Shown in pieces: positions 10,001 through 19,435 of a stretch of DNA of 64,000 nt. Within the stretch, counting starts at the first letter, position 1; each line of letters begins with the position of its first letter. The stretch is from Cylindrospermum sp. NIES-4074 (GTDB lineage: Bacteria > Cyanobacteriota > Cyanobacteriia > Cyanobacteriales > Nostocaceae), in NCBI GenBank assembly GCA_003994795.1, contig AP018269.1, forward strand, positions 1,367,346 to 1,431,345, given 5' to 3'. Below the pieces are notes generated by a model. The model was not told where the DNA came from and did not search any database. It worked only from the letters and a program-made list of their open reading frames with translations. The position numbers and the translations under genes were made by a program.

Positions 10001-12097
10001 ATTTTCTTTTCCCAGGCGCTCAAGCTCTAATAAATAGTGTAAATAGTCTTCTCTCAATGACAAAATAATTTTGACAAAAGGAATATTTAAACATTGAGCG
10101 AAAAACTCATAAAATTGATTTCTTTGCTGAGAATAAATACTATAAAAGAAGAATTCTTCAAATTGGTCAAAAATCAGAATTATTGTCTGGTTACGCTCAG
10201 ATGCTTGTCGGATTTTATCAATTAAACTTGCGGGTGTAACTTCTATGACAAATGATATTTCTGTGGTTGCTAACGCCTGATCAATGCTTTTCTCTAAAGC
10301 TATTATCCAATCGGTATAAACAGATAAAATAATAGGTACAGGGATGCGTTCGCCTATAACTTTCCCCTTTAATGCAGGTACTAACCCAGCTTTAATAATG
10401 GAACTTTTACCCACACCTGAAGGCCCATGAATTACTGTAAGTTTATAGTCGGCACGGGTAATTCTTTCAATTAAGCGATTGACATCTTGTTGCCTTCCAG
10501 AAGTAGCGATTTCTGGGGCTATTTCCTCAGGAATAAAGGGAACTTTTTGCGGTTCCAAGACAGGGTTAATTCTGTAGCGTTGCGGTTGCAATTGACTAGC
10601 ACCGATGAAAGCGCGAAAGCCATACTGGTGTTCTATTTGAATTTTTTCTTGCTTAAGGCTAAAGGCTTCGGCATAGTCATGACGCTCAAAAAAGTAGAGC
10701 GATCGCAATTCTTCGAGAATCTCTAAATAAAGTGATGGCTCATACTGTAGTTCACACACTACTCTTGCCCATTCTAGGTTATTGATCGCTTCCTCCCACT
10801 CACCTAGATGTCGCTGGGTTTTTGCTAGCAGCAAGAGATACCAGCTTTCCTGCTGCCGTGATACTTCTGTTGCCACTTCTGAGAGCGAAAGTGCTGTATT
10901 CGCTAATTCATGAGCTAGCACCCAATTTGACTCAGCAGCCGCTACAGTTGCCAAAAAGCCATAGTCTTGAGCAACTTGCGCTGAGTTGCCATAAGTTTCA
11001 TGTAGCTGCAATGATTTTCGGGCTAGTGCTTCTAAGTCTTTCCAAGCTTGTAAGCGTCTGAGGATTTCACAAGTTGGCAAAATAAATTTGGCAACTAAGT
11101 CTTGTCTTTGTGCCTCTGCCAATACATCCAGACATTGCTGAAACCATAAAAGAGCATTTTGCGAATAGCGGCTGTTAGTAACTTGGTATAAATCTGCCAT
11201 CCGGCGATAACATAATCCCAAATGGAATAGTACCACCGCTTGCTTCAAAAGATGAGAGGGATTTAGTTCTTGATTGTCCTCGGTGTTCCCTTCCTGTCGC
11301 CAAAGTGCGATGCTCTTTTGATAGTGGACTATAGCTTGATCAATTTGATCATTGGCGTATTCATCACGCCCTAACACAAATTCTAAACTCGCTTCTAATA
11401 CTGGTTCTAATTTGACACCATACAAACGTAACAAATCATCACGAGCCGACTCAATTTCGTGGCGATGTTGGGACTTGGGATCTAAATCTAGGGCAGCATT
11501 AGATAAAAACCGATCTGCACCTGCCTCTAAGATTTTGGCAAATAGATATTCTGTTTCTTGGCGAATCAAACCAATTAGATCTGCCTTGGCCATTTCAAAT
11601 TTAATGGTAGTTGCTGCCCAGCTTTTAAAATCAGGTGCTAATCTGGAAAGCAATGACGCCACTTCATCTTGTAGCCACAACACCACGGGAAAACGAAAAG
11701 TCGCACCATATATATCTCGTGCTTGGTTGATGCCGGTAAGTAGGTTGTCGAGATCAATAATTGACTCTAAACCAAATACCATAACTGCTGATGGCAAAGA
11801 ATCAGAGACAACAGCAGGATGATCAAGAAATAGTTCTGTGATTATTGTGCTATGTAAAGCAGTAGTGTCTGGCTGGAGAAAGATTTCCCGTAAATTGATG
11901 TCTTTGGTAATGGAGCGGAGATTTTCCAACAATTGTTCGCGTAAATGCCCATAGTTACATCTAACTAAAATCAAGGCAAATTGACCTTTGGAAAGCGCGA
12001 TCGCCCGAATCAGCCTGTGCAGAGCCAATTGATTTGCATGGGCGATTGCCTCCGGTGTGCCGAAAGCGTTCGCTGCTGTGAATTGCCGCTTTGTCAT
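7085..12097 (-). CDS. TPR/STAND NTPase with 14 WD40 repeats
   Basis: A 1670-residue modular protein. Residues about 1-200 look like a degenerate P-loop fold (AVMVFGLESI, FPVVLWLQDEV). Residues about 245-500 contain TPR-like helices. A STAND-type NTPase follows with Walker A GPSGVGKSS near residue 556 and Walker B IILIFDQFEE near 644. A membrane helix (GLALAIMAGTIGALWW) lies near 940, then from about 1037 come 14 WD40 repeats of GH-(x)n-WD type, enough for two seven-bladed propellers, and a C-terminal cap with RGCNWVGDYLQHN. STAND proteins are ATP-dependent switches in which repeats sense a ligand; the effector here is not identifiable. The adjacent upstream P-loop ATPase gene is on the same strand and may act with it. 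Confidence 0.88.
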   Translation of the reverse strand: MTKRQFTAANAFGTPEAIAHANQLALHRLIRAIALSKGQFALILVRCNYGHLREQLLENLRSITKDINLREIFLQPDTTALHSTIITELFLDHPAVVSDSLPSAVMVFGLESIIDLDNLLTGINQARDIYGATFRFPVVLWLQDEVASLLSRLAPDFKSWAATTIKFEMAKADLIGLIRQETEYLFAKILEAGADRFLSNAALDLDPKSQHRHEIESARDDLLRLYGVKLEPVLEASLEFVLGRDEYANDQIDQAIVHYQKSIALWRQEGNTEDNQELNPSHLLKQAVVLFHLGLCYRRMADLYQVTNSRYSQNALLWFQQCLDVLAEAQRQDLVAKFILPTCEILRRLQAWKDLEALARKSLQLHETYGNSAQVAQDYGFLATVAAAESNWVLAHELANTALSLSEVATEVSRQQESWYLLLLAKTQRHLGEWEEAINNLEWARVVCELQYEPSLYLEILEELRSLYFFERHDYAEAFSLKQEKIQIEHQYGFRAFIGASQLQPQRYRINPVLEPQKVPFIPEEIAPEIATSGRQQDVNRLIERITRADYKLTVIHGPSGVGKSSIIKAGLVPALKGKVIGERIPVPIILSVYTDWIIALEKSIDQALATTEISFVIEVTPASLIDKIRQASERNQTIILIFDQFEEFFFYSIYSQQRNQFYEFFAQCLNIPFVKIILSLREDYLHYLLELERLGKENGDGSYDLGVINTNILDKDIRYYLGKFSRQDSIDIIKGLTERSHYEINGELINQLVQDLAGEIDEVHPIELQIVGAQLQSENITTLEQYKLCGGSEKLVERWLEEVIKDCGQKNAALSWKLLFELTDEKGTRPLKTKADLAVALGNNYDIDEKLDFDSAWELILDILVGSGLVLQVREELGDRYQLVHDYLVKPIRQKNNYGIVAELKKVKIAKTKAEVAQRLSQEQLNLALKQRLREARIVGLALAIMAGTIGALWWQADLQKRAALRQTLRAERSETNLKISGIAAASEALFASNKEFDALLDSLRAWKRLKQAEGVQPDTQMRVVTALQQAVYGVTELNRLEGHKDIVWGVTFSPDSQTIASGSTDQTVKLWRPDGTLLQTLKGHKNAVTSVSFTQDGQTLASASLDKTVQMWRKSPITGEFDTQPYKTLRGHGDWIYSVNFSPDGELLATGSKDSTIKLWRKNGSLVKTLKGHQGWVNWVTFSPDGQFLASASDDKTVKIWRRDGSLVTTLQGHQQGVTVVAFSPDGKLLGSAGRDKTIKLWRWEGASTQDNFNIRLHKTLLRHSSTVWSLSFSADGQKLASGGDDNTVSLWNVNGTLLKTFKGHSDAVVSVAFSPDNKLLASGSYDKSVKLWSLDAPTLPVLRGHIDRVLSVAWSPDGQMLASGSRDRTVKLWQQYTNGNEVETRLYKTLVGHTDKVPSVSFDPKGEMLVSGSYDKTLKLWTRNGRLLNTLQGHSDSVMSVSFSPDGELLASASKDKTVKLWNRQGKLLKTLVGHQGWVNSISFSPDGQVLASASDDQTIKVWRRDGTLVRTFSPHESWVLGVSFSPTDQLLASASWDNTVKLWRRDGTLLKTLLKGYSDSVNSVTFSPNGEMLAAASWDSTVKIWSREGKLIKTLNGHHAPVLSVSFSPDGQTLASASDDNTIILWNLHQDDLLLRGCNWVGDYLQHNRNVEGRDRLLCDGITPKR

Positions 12098-12540
12098 AAC
12101 TAAATAATCGAGCTAGAAAGGAAACACCAAAAATGCCACACCAATAGACAAAAAGGACGAGTGCGCCTTTTTTTTCATTAATCAAATAATTGAGCAGGCC
12201 GTTACCAAGCCTTCAGTCACCACCAGCTAAAATGTCATAATTCTCCTAAATTACAAATTAAATACTTTTTTAATTTTGAAATAAATTGGTTTTTGTTGTA
12301 GATGCCACTGTCGGGGAACTAACCCACGCAACTTTTCTTCACAACGCAATTCGTTGGGAAGTTTCCGAAATTTTGCTTTTCTGGGAGCGTTTGGCTACAG
12401 ATTCAAAAGACCTGTAGCACTAGACGCGCTACGCGAGCTTACCTTAGTAAATTCATTACAGTTGCTACCCTACACTATGAATCTATCTTTTGAGTGCAGG
12501 ATGCCACCCTCCAATAACGTAAGTTGGTAGTTAGGAAGAG
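12098..12540. other. Intergenic region upstream of the STAND gene
   Basis: About 440 bases. It holds a short palindromic gacgcgctacgcgagc block near 12424-12439 and A+T-rich sequence that probably includes the promoter of the STAND gene. No gene is supported. Confidence 0.4.
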
Positions 12541-12593
12541 GCAAAGGGCAATAAAAAGAAGGGCAGAGGGGATAATTACTTATTGCCCTTTGC
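12541..12593 (-). terminator. 14-bp inverted repeat 3' of the P-loop ATPase gene
   Basis: gcaaagggcaataa at 12541-12554 is a perfect inverted copy of 12580-12593, with a 25-base purine-rich loop. It lies 25 bases after the stop of the minus-strand ATPase gene. It could be a terminator or a mobile hairpin repeat; there is no strong T-run, so the terminator call is tentative. Confidence 0.4.
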
Positions 12594-12618
12594 TTATTGC
12601 CTATTGCCTGTTCAATTG

Positions 12619-13950
12619 CTACTTATTTTGTTGCCAAGCCAAAACTTTTTCAGTCTCTGCCAATGCTGGACTGATGCCAAACCAGCGCCCTTGAGGATCG
12701 CGATATTCAAACAGATACATACTTCGCAGTAAGCTCTGGTAATCAGACTCGCCTTTGACGCTCTGCTTTTGCACTACTTCAAACAGTAACTCCCACTGGT
12801 ATTCATCAATCGCTAATAGCAGATCATCTCGGTAGTCTTTAATCACAGCTTCTAAACAGTCGCTGGAAAAAGGTGGATCTTGCCGTTGCAGGCAGCTATA
12901 AAGCAGACCCAATAAGTTACGAATGTGGCCACCACTAACGCGACAAATGCGATCGAGGGTTTGGGGATGCTCAAATAGTTCTGTGATTAATAACGGCCTG
13001 CCATTCCAGGCAACTTCTGGAAACGCTCTTGCTAGCACTAGCTGGCGTAATAGTGACATTCCTGGTTCGTAGTCGCTGCCATTTCTTTGCCGCACCAATA
13101 CCATTGGTAGGATTTTGGGTGCAATTCCTCCCCCCAGGCGGTTTTTCAGTGTCTCGTACTCATTAGAAAAAATCAATGCTAGGGGGATTGTATAAACTAC
13201 GTGACATTTGAGTCGGCGTAATTGTTCGCCGCGATCGATAAAAAGATACTCTGGTTGTGTGCGCCCAGATGCAACAGGACGCATATCCACTCGATCCAAG
13301 TTATCAACGATCACCACCAGTCCTTTTTGACCCCGCTGCTTGAGCTGTTGAACAGCCTTTTCTAATATTTCCTCGTTGATCGCTTGCAAAATGCTATTGG
13401 TGCGGGGTTCCAGATATTGTCTGAGTTGATTACGTGTCTGGGCACTATCTTTAGTTTTGGCGGTAATTTTGGCAATACCCAAGGACAACTCCGCTTCTCC
13501 AGAAATCTCAATGGGGGTTTGCAAAAAATCCCCTATTTCTTTAAACAAGTTATTAAAGTATCCTGGCTTGAGTTTGATGCCAATCCCTTCTAAACTGGCA
13601 CTGACTTGACGCGCTACACTCAGCAAAATATCGCTGACATCAATATCCGCCATGTCTAGGTCTTGACTGGACTCAAAATAAACAACATGAAATCCAGCCA
13701 CTTCTAGTTCTGCCTTGAGGCGCTGCAATTCCGTAGATTTACCGCAGCCAATATGACCTGTAAATAATTGGCAAGTCGGCTCATCCGGAGAAATACGGCT
13801 GATAGTTCGCTGCAATTCTTCAACAATCTTGCAACCACGTACATCGGCAAAATCTATGTAGTACTGCCGACCTAGCACGTCACTCATATTTAGTGTGTAG
13901 CTAGGGTTACAAGCTTTATAAAACCGTGACAAATTTAGTGGAGTTCTCAT
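12619..13950 (-). CDS. P-loop ATPase (AAA/KAP-like), partner of the STAND protein
   Basis: A 443-residue soluble ATPase. Walker A is GHIGCGKST at 65-73, Walker B is LVVIVDNLDR at 211-220, and a later helical region (SGGHIRNLLGLLYSC) resembles the sensor/lid part of AAA-type switch ATPases. The DNLDR form of Walker B, with an acidic residue and arginine following, resembles KAP and related conflict-associated NTPases. The substrate is unknown. It is transcribed toward the STAND/WD40 gene, 520 bases away, and both are large regulatory NTPases, so cooperation is possible but not shown. A tandem gatgtagatgcg duplication lies just upstream of the ATG. Confidence 0.75.
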   Translation of the reverse strand: MRTPLNLSRFYKACNPSYTLNMSDVLGRQYYIDFADVRGCKIVEELQRTISRISPDEPTCQLFTGHIGCGKSTELQRLKAELEVAGFHVVYFESSQDLDMADIDVSDILLSVARQVSASLEGIGIKLKPGYFNNLFKEIGDFLQTPIEISGEAELSLGIAKITAKTKDSAQTRNQLRQYLEPRTNSILQAINEEILEKAVQQLKQRGQKGLVVIVDNLDRVDMRPVASGRTQPEYLFIDRGEQLRRLKCHVVYTIPLALIFSNEYETLKNRLGGGIAPKILPMVLVRQRNGSDYEPGMSLLRQLVLARAFPEVAWNGRPLLITELFEHPQTLDRICRVSGGHIRNLLGLLYSCLQRQDPPFSSDCLEAVIKDYRDDLLLAIDEYQWELLFEVVQKQSVKGESDYQSLLRSMYLFEYRDPQGRWFGISPALAETEKVLAWQQNK

Positions 13951-14446
13951 GTAGATGCGATGTAGATGCGGTTAATTTGTATTTTTTTATACAAATGTTC
14001 TCTACCCAGTATGCAAGCACATGAATAACTTGCAAGTTGGTTGTGTCATGCAAAAAAACAGTGCTTCATGTAAAAGCGCTGCCAGTAGCATGGTAGAGAT
14101 GGAATCGTCCCTGATAAGTTAATTGTATCTGTCCTTTTTACATCTGCTGTTGCGCTTTTAACAATTTCTTGCTTTTATTTGACCTGGTACAAAGAGCGGT
14201 CGGTGAGTTTCCCTGTAAAAATGCTGATGTGACAGGAGTGGTCTTGATTCTAGCAACATAATTAGGAGTTAAGTTCCTGATTATGTCGGTACTGGTGGGC
14301 TTTGGGCTGCATTTTCTGTAAAGTGTTACTAAAAGTGAGAAAATTCCTGGAGAAAGTGGCTATATAGATGCCAATAGGGTTTACTGAAATTAATTTGATG
14401 ACACGATCGCACCAAGAAATTGGACTGAAACCAGAAAGGGGTTTGA
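13951..14446. other. Divergent intergenic region before ftsQ
   Basis: About 495 bases between the minus-strand ATPase gene and ftsQ. It must contain both promoters. A HIP1-like cgatcgc core and an A-rich ribosome binding site (gaaagggg, upstream of the ftsQ ATG) are seen; no small gene or RNA is supported. Confidence 0.4.
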
Positions 14447-15337
14447 ATGGCTGGCATAGTATCAGTTTCCCGCACAGATTTAGCCCAGCGGCGTAAGAAA
14501 TTACGACGACAGCGGCAAATGAAAATTCTTCAGGCTTTTTGGCGCACCTGTGCCGTTACCGGTCTGGCAGGTGGGTTGCTGTGGGCAGCAATCCAACCAA
14601 TGTGGGTGCTCAATGCTCCTGCACAAATAGTGATGAAGTCAGACAATCAGTTACTGACAGATAAAGAGATGCAGTCACTGCTGGTGCTATCTTACCCCCA
14701 GTCTTTGTGGCGGATTAAACCAGGGGCGATCGCTGAATCTTTGAAACAACAACCGACTATTGCCCAAGCAACGGTCAACCGACGCCTGTTTCCACCAGGA
14801 TTGATCATCGAAATCAAGGAACGAGTACCAGTGGCGATCGCGCAAATGCCAAAGGGGCAACAGACGCCTGCCTGCGGTAGCAACTCTCCACAGCAATGTC
14901 CTCAAAATGGGGGCAATAACAACAGACAAGTAGCCTTAGGCTTAATAGATGGCAGTGGAGTTTGGATGCCCTTAGAAAAATACACATCACTCAATCCCAC
15001 CTCTAAATTGCCTAGCCTCAAAGTTATTGGCTCACCAGAACAATACCGCTCCTACTGGACTCAGCTTTATCAAGCTATCAGCCAAAGTTCTGTAAAAGTG
15101 ACAGAAATTGATTGCCAAGATCCCACAAATTTAATTTTGAAAACAGAATTGGGAAAGGTACATCTCGGTGCTCCAACTACGCAGTTACCTGAACAAATCA
15201 ACGTACTTGTGCAAATGCGTCATTTATCTGCAAAGCTTAATCTTAGTCAAATAGAGTATATTGATCTGAAAAATCCTGAATCTCCATTAGTACAAGTGAA
15301 CCAAAAAGACCAGAAGGTTAAGCCGCAAACACGCTAG
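14447..15337 (+). CDS. ftsQ: Cell division protein FtsQ
   Basis: A 296-residue bitopic membrane protein of the divisome. A basic cytoplasmic tail (RRKKLRRQRQMK) precedes one membrane helix at about 33-50, then a POTRA domain at about 55-127 (APAQIVMKSDNQLLTDKEMQ, FPPGLIIEIKERVPVAIAQ) and the beta domain with GLIDGSGVWMPLE and the C-terminal IEYIDLKNPESPLVQV. FtsQ links early and late division proteins; in cyanobacteria it is encoded next to ftsZ, as here. A gln/asn-rich insertion with two cysteines (about residues 137-160) is unusual. A good purine-rich ribosome binding site precedes the ATG. Confidence 0.93.
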   Translation: MAGIVSVSRTDLAQRRKKLRRQRQMKILQAFWRTCAVTGLAGGLLWAAIQPMWVLNAPAQIVMKSDNQLLTDKEMQSLLVLSYPQSLWRIKPGAIAESLKQQPTIAQATVNRRLFPPGLIIEIKERVPVAIAQMPKGQQTPACGSNSPQQCPQNGGNNNRQVALGLIDGSGVWMPLEKYTSLNPTSKLPSLKVIGSPEQYRSYWTQLYQAISQSSVKVTEIDCQDPTNLILKTELGKVHLGAPTTQLPEQINVLVQMRHLSAKLNLSQIEYIDLKNPESPLVQVNQKDQKVKPQTR

Positions 15338-15354
15338 AAACATCTGGCGTGTTT
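15327..15354 (+). terminator. Hairpin over the ftsQ stop codon
   Basis: aaacacgc at 15327-15334 pairs with gcgtgttt at 15347-15354 across the TAG stop, an 8-bp stem with a 12-base loop and a short T-rich tail. It probably terminates or attenuates ftsQ transcription before ftsZ. Confidence 0.5.
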
Positions 15355-16218
15355 ATGTATCCACAAAACCTCGCTAATCAAAAAGTTTTATGCTGATAAA
15401 TATATTTATTATTTTCAGTGTTCCAGCGACCCAAATCAAAATTGGCATTCAGCCTTGCTTTTGGAGGGCGAAGGATTTTGGAACTGGTTCGTTAATGATA
15501 CTAGCAAGGGTTGCCATAGGGTAGAATGTTGCTCCAACCAATTGTCTGTTCAGGCACACCAAACGTAAATCAATCAGGGTGTTCTATAGTCCAAAAAGCG
15601 AATTCTGTCTTACCTCAAGCTTAAAGATAAGTAATTACCAGACAAATTTTGTGTATTAAGTTGCAATCATCCCCAATGGTGAAATCTACTAACCATATGA
15701 TTAAGGCAAGCAATAACCTCTGTAGCACTTCTTTTCCCGTTATGCCATCTGCTAATAATCTTGAGTATGAAGTTACTTTAACTGAGGTAAGGCGTATCTT
15801 TAATTACTCTCAATCCTGCTGGGTCAGGAATTCTGAAGTCAAAAGAAATTCCTGTTTTCTGTATCTTTGTTCATCAGATGATTACAAGCAATACAAAAAC
15901 ACAGCAGTAGTTCCAGTGGTTAGCCAGAAAAAACTCAACACCGATAGTTGTAAAATTAATGACCAATCTCAATCATTAGCAGAAGTAAGGGGAGGGTATT
16001 GGCAATGGCCAAGGTATTGTTTTTGAGAATTCCGCCTTGCGATCGCCTATGTCCAAAGCTGATCCCATAGCCAATTATCGCACCTCCAATCTCATCAGGG
16101 TTGGCAGGAGTGAAAATAATAAAGAACAGTGCCATAAATTATGGCTGTGTCAAACTATAGTTGACTCTTAAGTGAATAACACCTGAAAAAGTCGTTTATC
16201 TACATTTTCACAAATCCA
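15355..16218. other. ftsZ upstream region
   Basis: About 860 bases, unusually long between ftsQ and ftsZ. It probably holds the ftsZ promoters, since the hairpin at the ftsQ end separates the genes. Near 16025-16060 there is a HIP1 site; no strong promoter consensus was assigned and no clear ribosome binding site precedes the ftsZ ATG. Confidence 0.4.
15649..16026 (+). CDS. Doubtful small ORF between ftsQ and ftsZ
   Basis: A 125-codon frame starting at GTG, with an ATG 9 codons in (MVKSTNHMIKASNNLCSTSF). It is rich in Ser, Asn and Cys, has no signal peptide, membrane helix or known motif, and lacks a clear ribosome binding site. Its C-terminus (EVRGGYWQWPRYCF) is aromatic. It may be the ftsZ leader rather than a gene; I give it low confidence. 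Confidence 0.25.
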   Translation: MCIKLQSSPMVKSTNHMIKASNNLCSTSFPVMPSANNLEYEVTLTEVRRIFNYSQSCWVRNSEVKRNSCFLYLCSSDDYKQYKNTAVVPVVSQKKLNTDSCKINDQSQSLAEVRGGYWQWPRYCF

Positions 16219-17505
16219 ATGACACTTGATAATAACCAAGAGCTTACCTATAAAAACTCCCAATCTGTGGGACAGTCCGGGTTTTCTCTAGCAGTTAACT
16301 CAACCAATCCTTTTAATAATTCTGGGCTGAACTACGGACAAAATCACGATAGTAAAAAGATTTCTCCTGAAAATAGCCGCATTGGCGAGATTGTTCCAGG
16401 TCGGGTCGCCAATATCAAGGTGATTGGTGTAGGTGGTGGCGGTGGCAATGCCGTTAACCGCATGATTGAGTCTGATGTCTCTGGGGTGGAGTTTTGGTCA
16501 ATTAATACCGATGCTCAAGCTCTGACCTTAGCTGGCGCTCCTAGTCGGTTGCAAATTGGTCAAAAGCTGACGCGGGGTTTAGGCGCTGGGGGCAATCCTG
16601 CTATTGGTCAAAAGGCAGCAGAGGAATCACGAGATGAGATTGCGACGGCTTTAGAAGGTGCTGACCTCGTATTTATCACTGCTGGCATGGGAGGTGGAAC
16701 TGGCACGGGTGCAGCTCCGATTGTGGCAGAAGTAGCCAAAGAAATGGGCGCTCTCACTGTCGGCGTAGTCACACGTCCCTTTGTCTTTGAAGGACGCCGC
16801 CGCACCAGTCAAGCAGAGCAAGGCATTGAAGGACTAAAAAGTCGGGTGGATACCCTAATCATTATCCCCAACAATAAGCTGTTGGAAGTGATTCCAGAAC
16901 AAACCCCTGTGCAAGAAGCTTTTCGTTATGCAGATGATGTACTGCGTCAAGGGGTACAAGGCATTTCTGATATCATTACTATCCCTGGCTTGGTTAACGT
17001 TGACTTTGCCGATGTCCGCGCTGTTATGGCAGATGCCGGATCAGCATTAATGGGAATTGGCGTGAGTTCTGGCAAATCTAGAGCCAGAGAAGCGGCGATC
17101 GCAGCAATTTCCTCACCGTTATTAGAATGTTCCATTGAAGGTGCCAGAGGCGTTGTCTTTAACATCACTGGTGGAAGTGACCTCACCTTGCATGAAGTGA
17201 ATGCTGCCGCAGAAACAATCTATGAAGTGGTTGATCCCAATGCCAATATTATTTTTGGCGCGGTGATTGATGACAGGCTCCAAGGTGAAGTGAGAATTAC
17301 CGTAATTGCCACTGGGTTTACAGGGGAAGTGCAAGCAGCACCACAACAAACCGTGGCTACTCCCAGGGTAGTAACTCCAACTCCCAGGCGCTCAACACCA
17401 CAAACTCCACTTAACACCCCCACCCCAACTCCAGAACCAAAAGAAAAACCAGCATTGGATATTCCTGATTTTCTCCAACGGCGGCGCACACCTCCAAAAA
17501 ATTAA
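16219..17505 (+). CDS. ftsZ: Cell division GTPase FtsZ
   Basis: A 428-residue tubulin homologue that polymerises into the cytokinetic ring. The nucleotide-binding core begins at [20 protein letters not shown] (residue 65), with the GTPase signature GGGTGTG at 158-164 and the T7 synergy loop [12 protein letters not shown] 60-residue Asn/Ser-rich N-terminal extension precedes the core, as in heterocystous cyanobacteria, and a Pro/Thr-rich linker leads to the C-terminal peptide [11 protein letters not shown], which binds membrane tethers and regulators. Length and motifs are complete. In Anabaena the FtsZ N-terminal extension is needed for proper ring function; that is family knowledge. Confidence 0.97.
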   Translation: MTLDNNQELTYKNSQSVGQSGFSLAVNSTNPFNNSGLNYGQNHDSKKISPENSRIGEIVPGRVANIKVIGVGGGGGNAVNRMIESDVSGVEFWSINTDAQALTLAGAPSRLQIGQKLTRGLGAGGNPAIGQKAAEESRDEIATALEGADLVFITAGMGGGTGTGAAPIVAEVAKEMGALTVGVVTRPFVFEGRRRTSQAEQGIEGLKSRVDTLIIIPNNKLLEVIPEQTPVQEAFRYADDVLRQGVQGISDIITIPGLVNVDFADVRAVMADAGSALMGIGVSSGKSRAREAAIAAISSPLLECSIEGARGVVFNITGGSDLTLHEVNAAAETIYEVVDPNANIIFGAVIDDRLQGEVRITVIATGFTGEVQAAPQQTVATPRVVTPTPRRSTPQTPLNTPTPTPEPKEKPALDIPDFLQRRRTPPKN

Positions 17506-17848
17506 GTGATTTGGAATTTGAAATTTTAGATTAAATTTGCAGTCTTAGGTCAAGCTGAGTGCTGTATAAAATTTGCTAATTCTCAGGTTTCACCTCAGGC
17601 AGGGGACAGCAATTCTGTTGCTACACCTAAATGTTGCCAATGGTGATCTATTTTGGCCATTCTACTCATAGATAAAATCAACTTGGGCAGGAGTCAGTTG
17701 ACTCAGATGCCCCCCGTGTGCATTTGCCATCAAAAAGCAGAAGCAAAAGTTTTCTGTGGTGTTAGGTTGAGCTATATATTTTTCAACTAATCACTTTTTT
17801 TTGTTGCCAAGAACTTAAAGAAAGAAAAGCAGGTAACCGTAAATTGTT
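17506..17848. other. Convergent intergenic region ftsZ/gshB
   Basis: About 340 bases between the 3' ends of ftsZ and gshB. A short inverted repeat gagtca-gt-tgactc occurs at 17691-17704. No T-run terminator is obvious and no gene is supported. Confidence 0.4.
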
Positions 17849-18823
17849 TTAGTTTTTCATTTTTAGAGTTTGCTCAACCCATTGAATGACCTGATGACCA
17901 AGGTGGGTACTATCTAGGCGATCAATTTCGCGGATGCCAGTGGGACTAGTGACGTTAACTTCGGTCAGGTAGCCACCTATCACGTCAATTCCCACAAAAA
18001 TTAAGCCGTCTTGGCGCAGTTTTGCAGCTAATTGGGCACAAATTTTTTGTTCTTGTGGGGTAATTGGGGTTTGGGCGACTGTACCACCTGTTGCCATATT
18101 ATTGCGGAAATCACTGCCACTGGAAAGACGGTTGAGAGCCCCTATTGGTTCACCATTGAGCAAGATAATCCGCTTGTCTCCTTCTTTTGCTTGTGGTAAA
18201 TAGGTTTGCACCATGACTGGTACTCGGCCTTGGTGGGTACTAAGTTCGACAATGGAGTTGAAATTGCGATCGCCTGATTGCAAAAATAAAATCCCTTCCC
18301 CAGCTTTGTTACCTAATGGTTTGAGAATCGTTGCCCCCTTGGCCTCAACAAATCGGCGGATAAACTCCTTATCCGCACTCACAATCGTTTCTGGAATTAC
18401 TTCAGTAAATTGGAGGGCATACATTTTTTCATTTGCCCCCCGGATACCACTGGGACTGTTAATCACTAGAGTTTGGTTTTGGTCAACGTAATCCAGAATG
18501 TAGGTGGCATATAGATAGGAATCATTGACTGGTGGATCTGTCCGCATGAACACGGCGTCCATTGTTTCTAAAGAAGTCAAGGAGCGATCGCTCAATCTAT
18601 ACCAAGGACTTGCCGCTATCCAGCGTCCATCCACCAACTGTACTGGTACAAGTTCTACCCGTTGTAGAACAGCCCAAGCTTTGCCCTCCATCACACTCAG
18701 CAGATTTGCCTGAGTCACCCAAACTTCGTGTCCAAGGATTTGCGCTGCTTCCATGAGGGCAACACTAGTATCATGACACGGGTCAAGTTGATGGATGGGA
18801 TCAATGATAAAAGCCAGTTTCAC
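17849..18823 (-). CDS. gshB: Glutathione synthetase
   Basis: A 324-residue ATP-grasp enzyme that joins glycine to gamma-glutamylcysteine, the second step of glutathione synthesis. The N-terminal substrate domain starts MKLAFIIDPIHQLDPCHDTS; the ATP-grasp part has ILKPLGNKAGEGILFL, the loop around YLPQAKEGDKRIILLNGEPI and the metal-binding EVNVTSPTGIREID. Length fits bacterial GshB. It lies 116 bases downstream of the glutaredoxin gene on the same strand, a conserved cyanobacterial pair that couples glutathione making to glutathione use. Confidence 0.95.
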   Translation of the reverse strand: MKLAFIIDPIHQLDPCHDTSVALMEAAQILGHEVWVTQANLLSVMEGKAWAVLQRVELVPVQLVDGRWIAASPWYRLSDRSLTSLETMDAVFMRTDPPVNDSYLYATYILDYVDQNQTLVINSPSGIRGANEKMYALQFTEVIPETIVSADKEFIRRFVEAKGATILKPLGNKAGEGILFLQSGDRNFNSIVELSTHQGRVPVMVQTYLPQAKEGDKRIILLNGEPIGALNRLSSGSDFRNNMATGGTVAQTPITPQEQKICAQLAAKLRQDGLIFVGIDVIGGYLTEVNVTSPTGIREIDRLDSTHLGHQVIQWVEQTLKMKN

Positions 18824-18939
18824 CCTTTATACCTCAATCACCAGGAATGTAACAGTTATTCAATTTAGATTATCCCCTGATGATCTCACTGAAGTGACTT
18901 AGAAAGTAACGCTTTTGTTGTTAAATATCTCGACTTGAG

Positions 18940-19212
18940 CTACAGGCTATTGCTAGCAACTAGTAGCTCATCCAACTTGCCTTGACGGTCTAAAGCGTGG
19001 ATATCATCACAACCACCTACGTGTTCATCGTTGATAAAAATTTGTGGTAAGGAGCGTCGCCCGTTTGCCCTTTGAGCCATTTTAGCTCTTGCTACTTCGT
19101 CTCCATCAATGCTGTATTCGATGAAATCAACTTCCTTGTTCATGAGCAAATTTTTGGCTCGGATACAAAACGGGCAAGTCCTCCAGGTGTAAATTTCTAC
19201 TTTTGCAGCCAT
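18940..19212 (-). CDS. grxC: Glutaredoxin (CPFC type)
   Basis: A 90-residue class I glutaredoxin. The active site CPFC is at residues 13-16 (YTWRTCPFCIRAKNLL), followed by the conserved SLPQIFINDEHVGGCDDIHA segment that binds glutathione (cis-Pro and GG). It reduces disulfides and mixed disulfides with glutathione. Upstream of and probably cotranscribed with gshB. Confidence 0.94.
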   Translation of the reverse strand: MAAKVEIYTWRTCPFCIRAKNLLMNKEVDFIEYSIDGDEVARAKMAQRANGRRSLPQIFINDEHVGGCDDIHALDRQGKLDELLVASNSL

Positions 19213-19381
19213 AATGTCCTCAAAATAATGTCATACTTCTTAATTTTAGAACCTTGACACTGACTATAGACACTCTATCCGGGTTTGTCTTTATCCTCAG
19301 AAGCAGCTCACTAGGTTGACAAAATTCCATATCAATAACTTAAGCTTGGCTAAGTCGGGATCTTTTTGCTCATAAATAACT

Positions 19382-19410
19382 AATGCCATAGTCAATACAA
19401 CTACGGCATT
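19382..19410 (-). terminator. Hairpin downstream of hflX
   Basis: aatgccatagt at 19382-19392 and actacggcatt at 19400-19410 form an 11-bp stem with one mismatch, 25 bases beyond the hflX stop. The minus-strand tail is only moderately T-rich, so this is a likely but not ideal terminator. Confidence 0.45.
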
Positions 19411-19435
19411 ATTAACTCGCGTCACTGTAGGTAGT

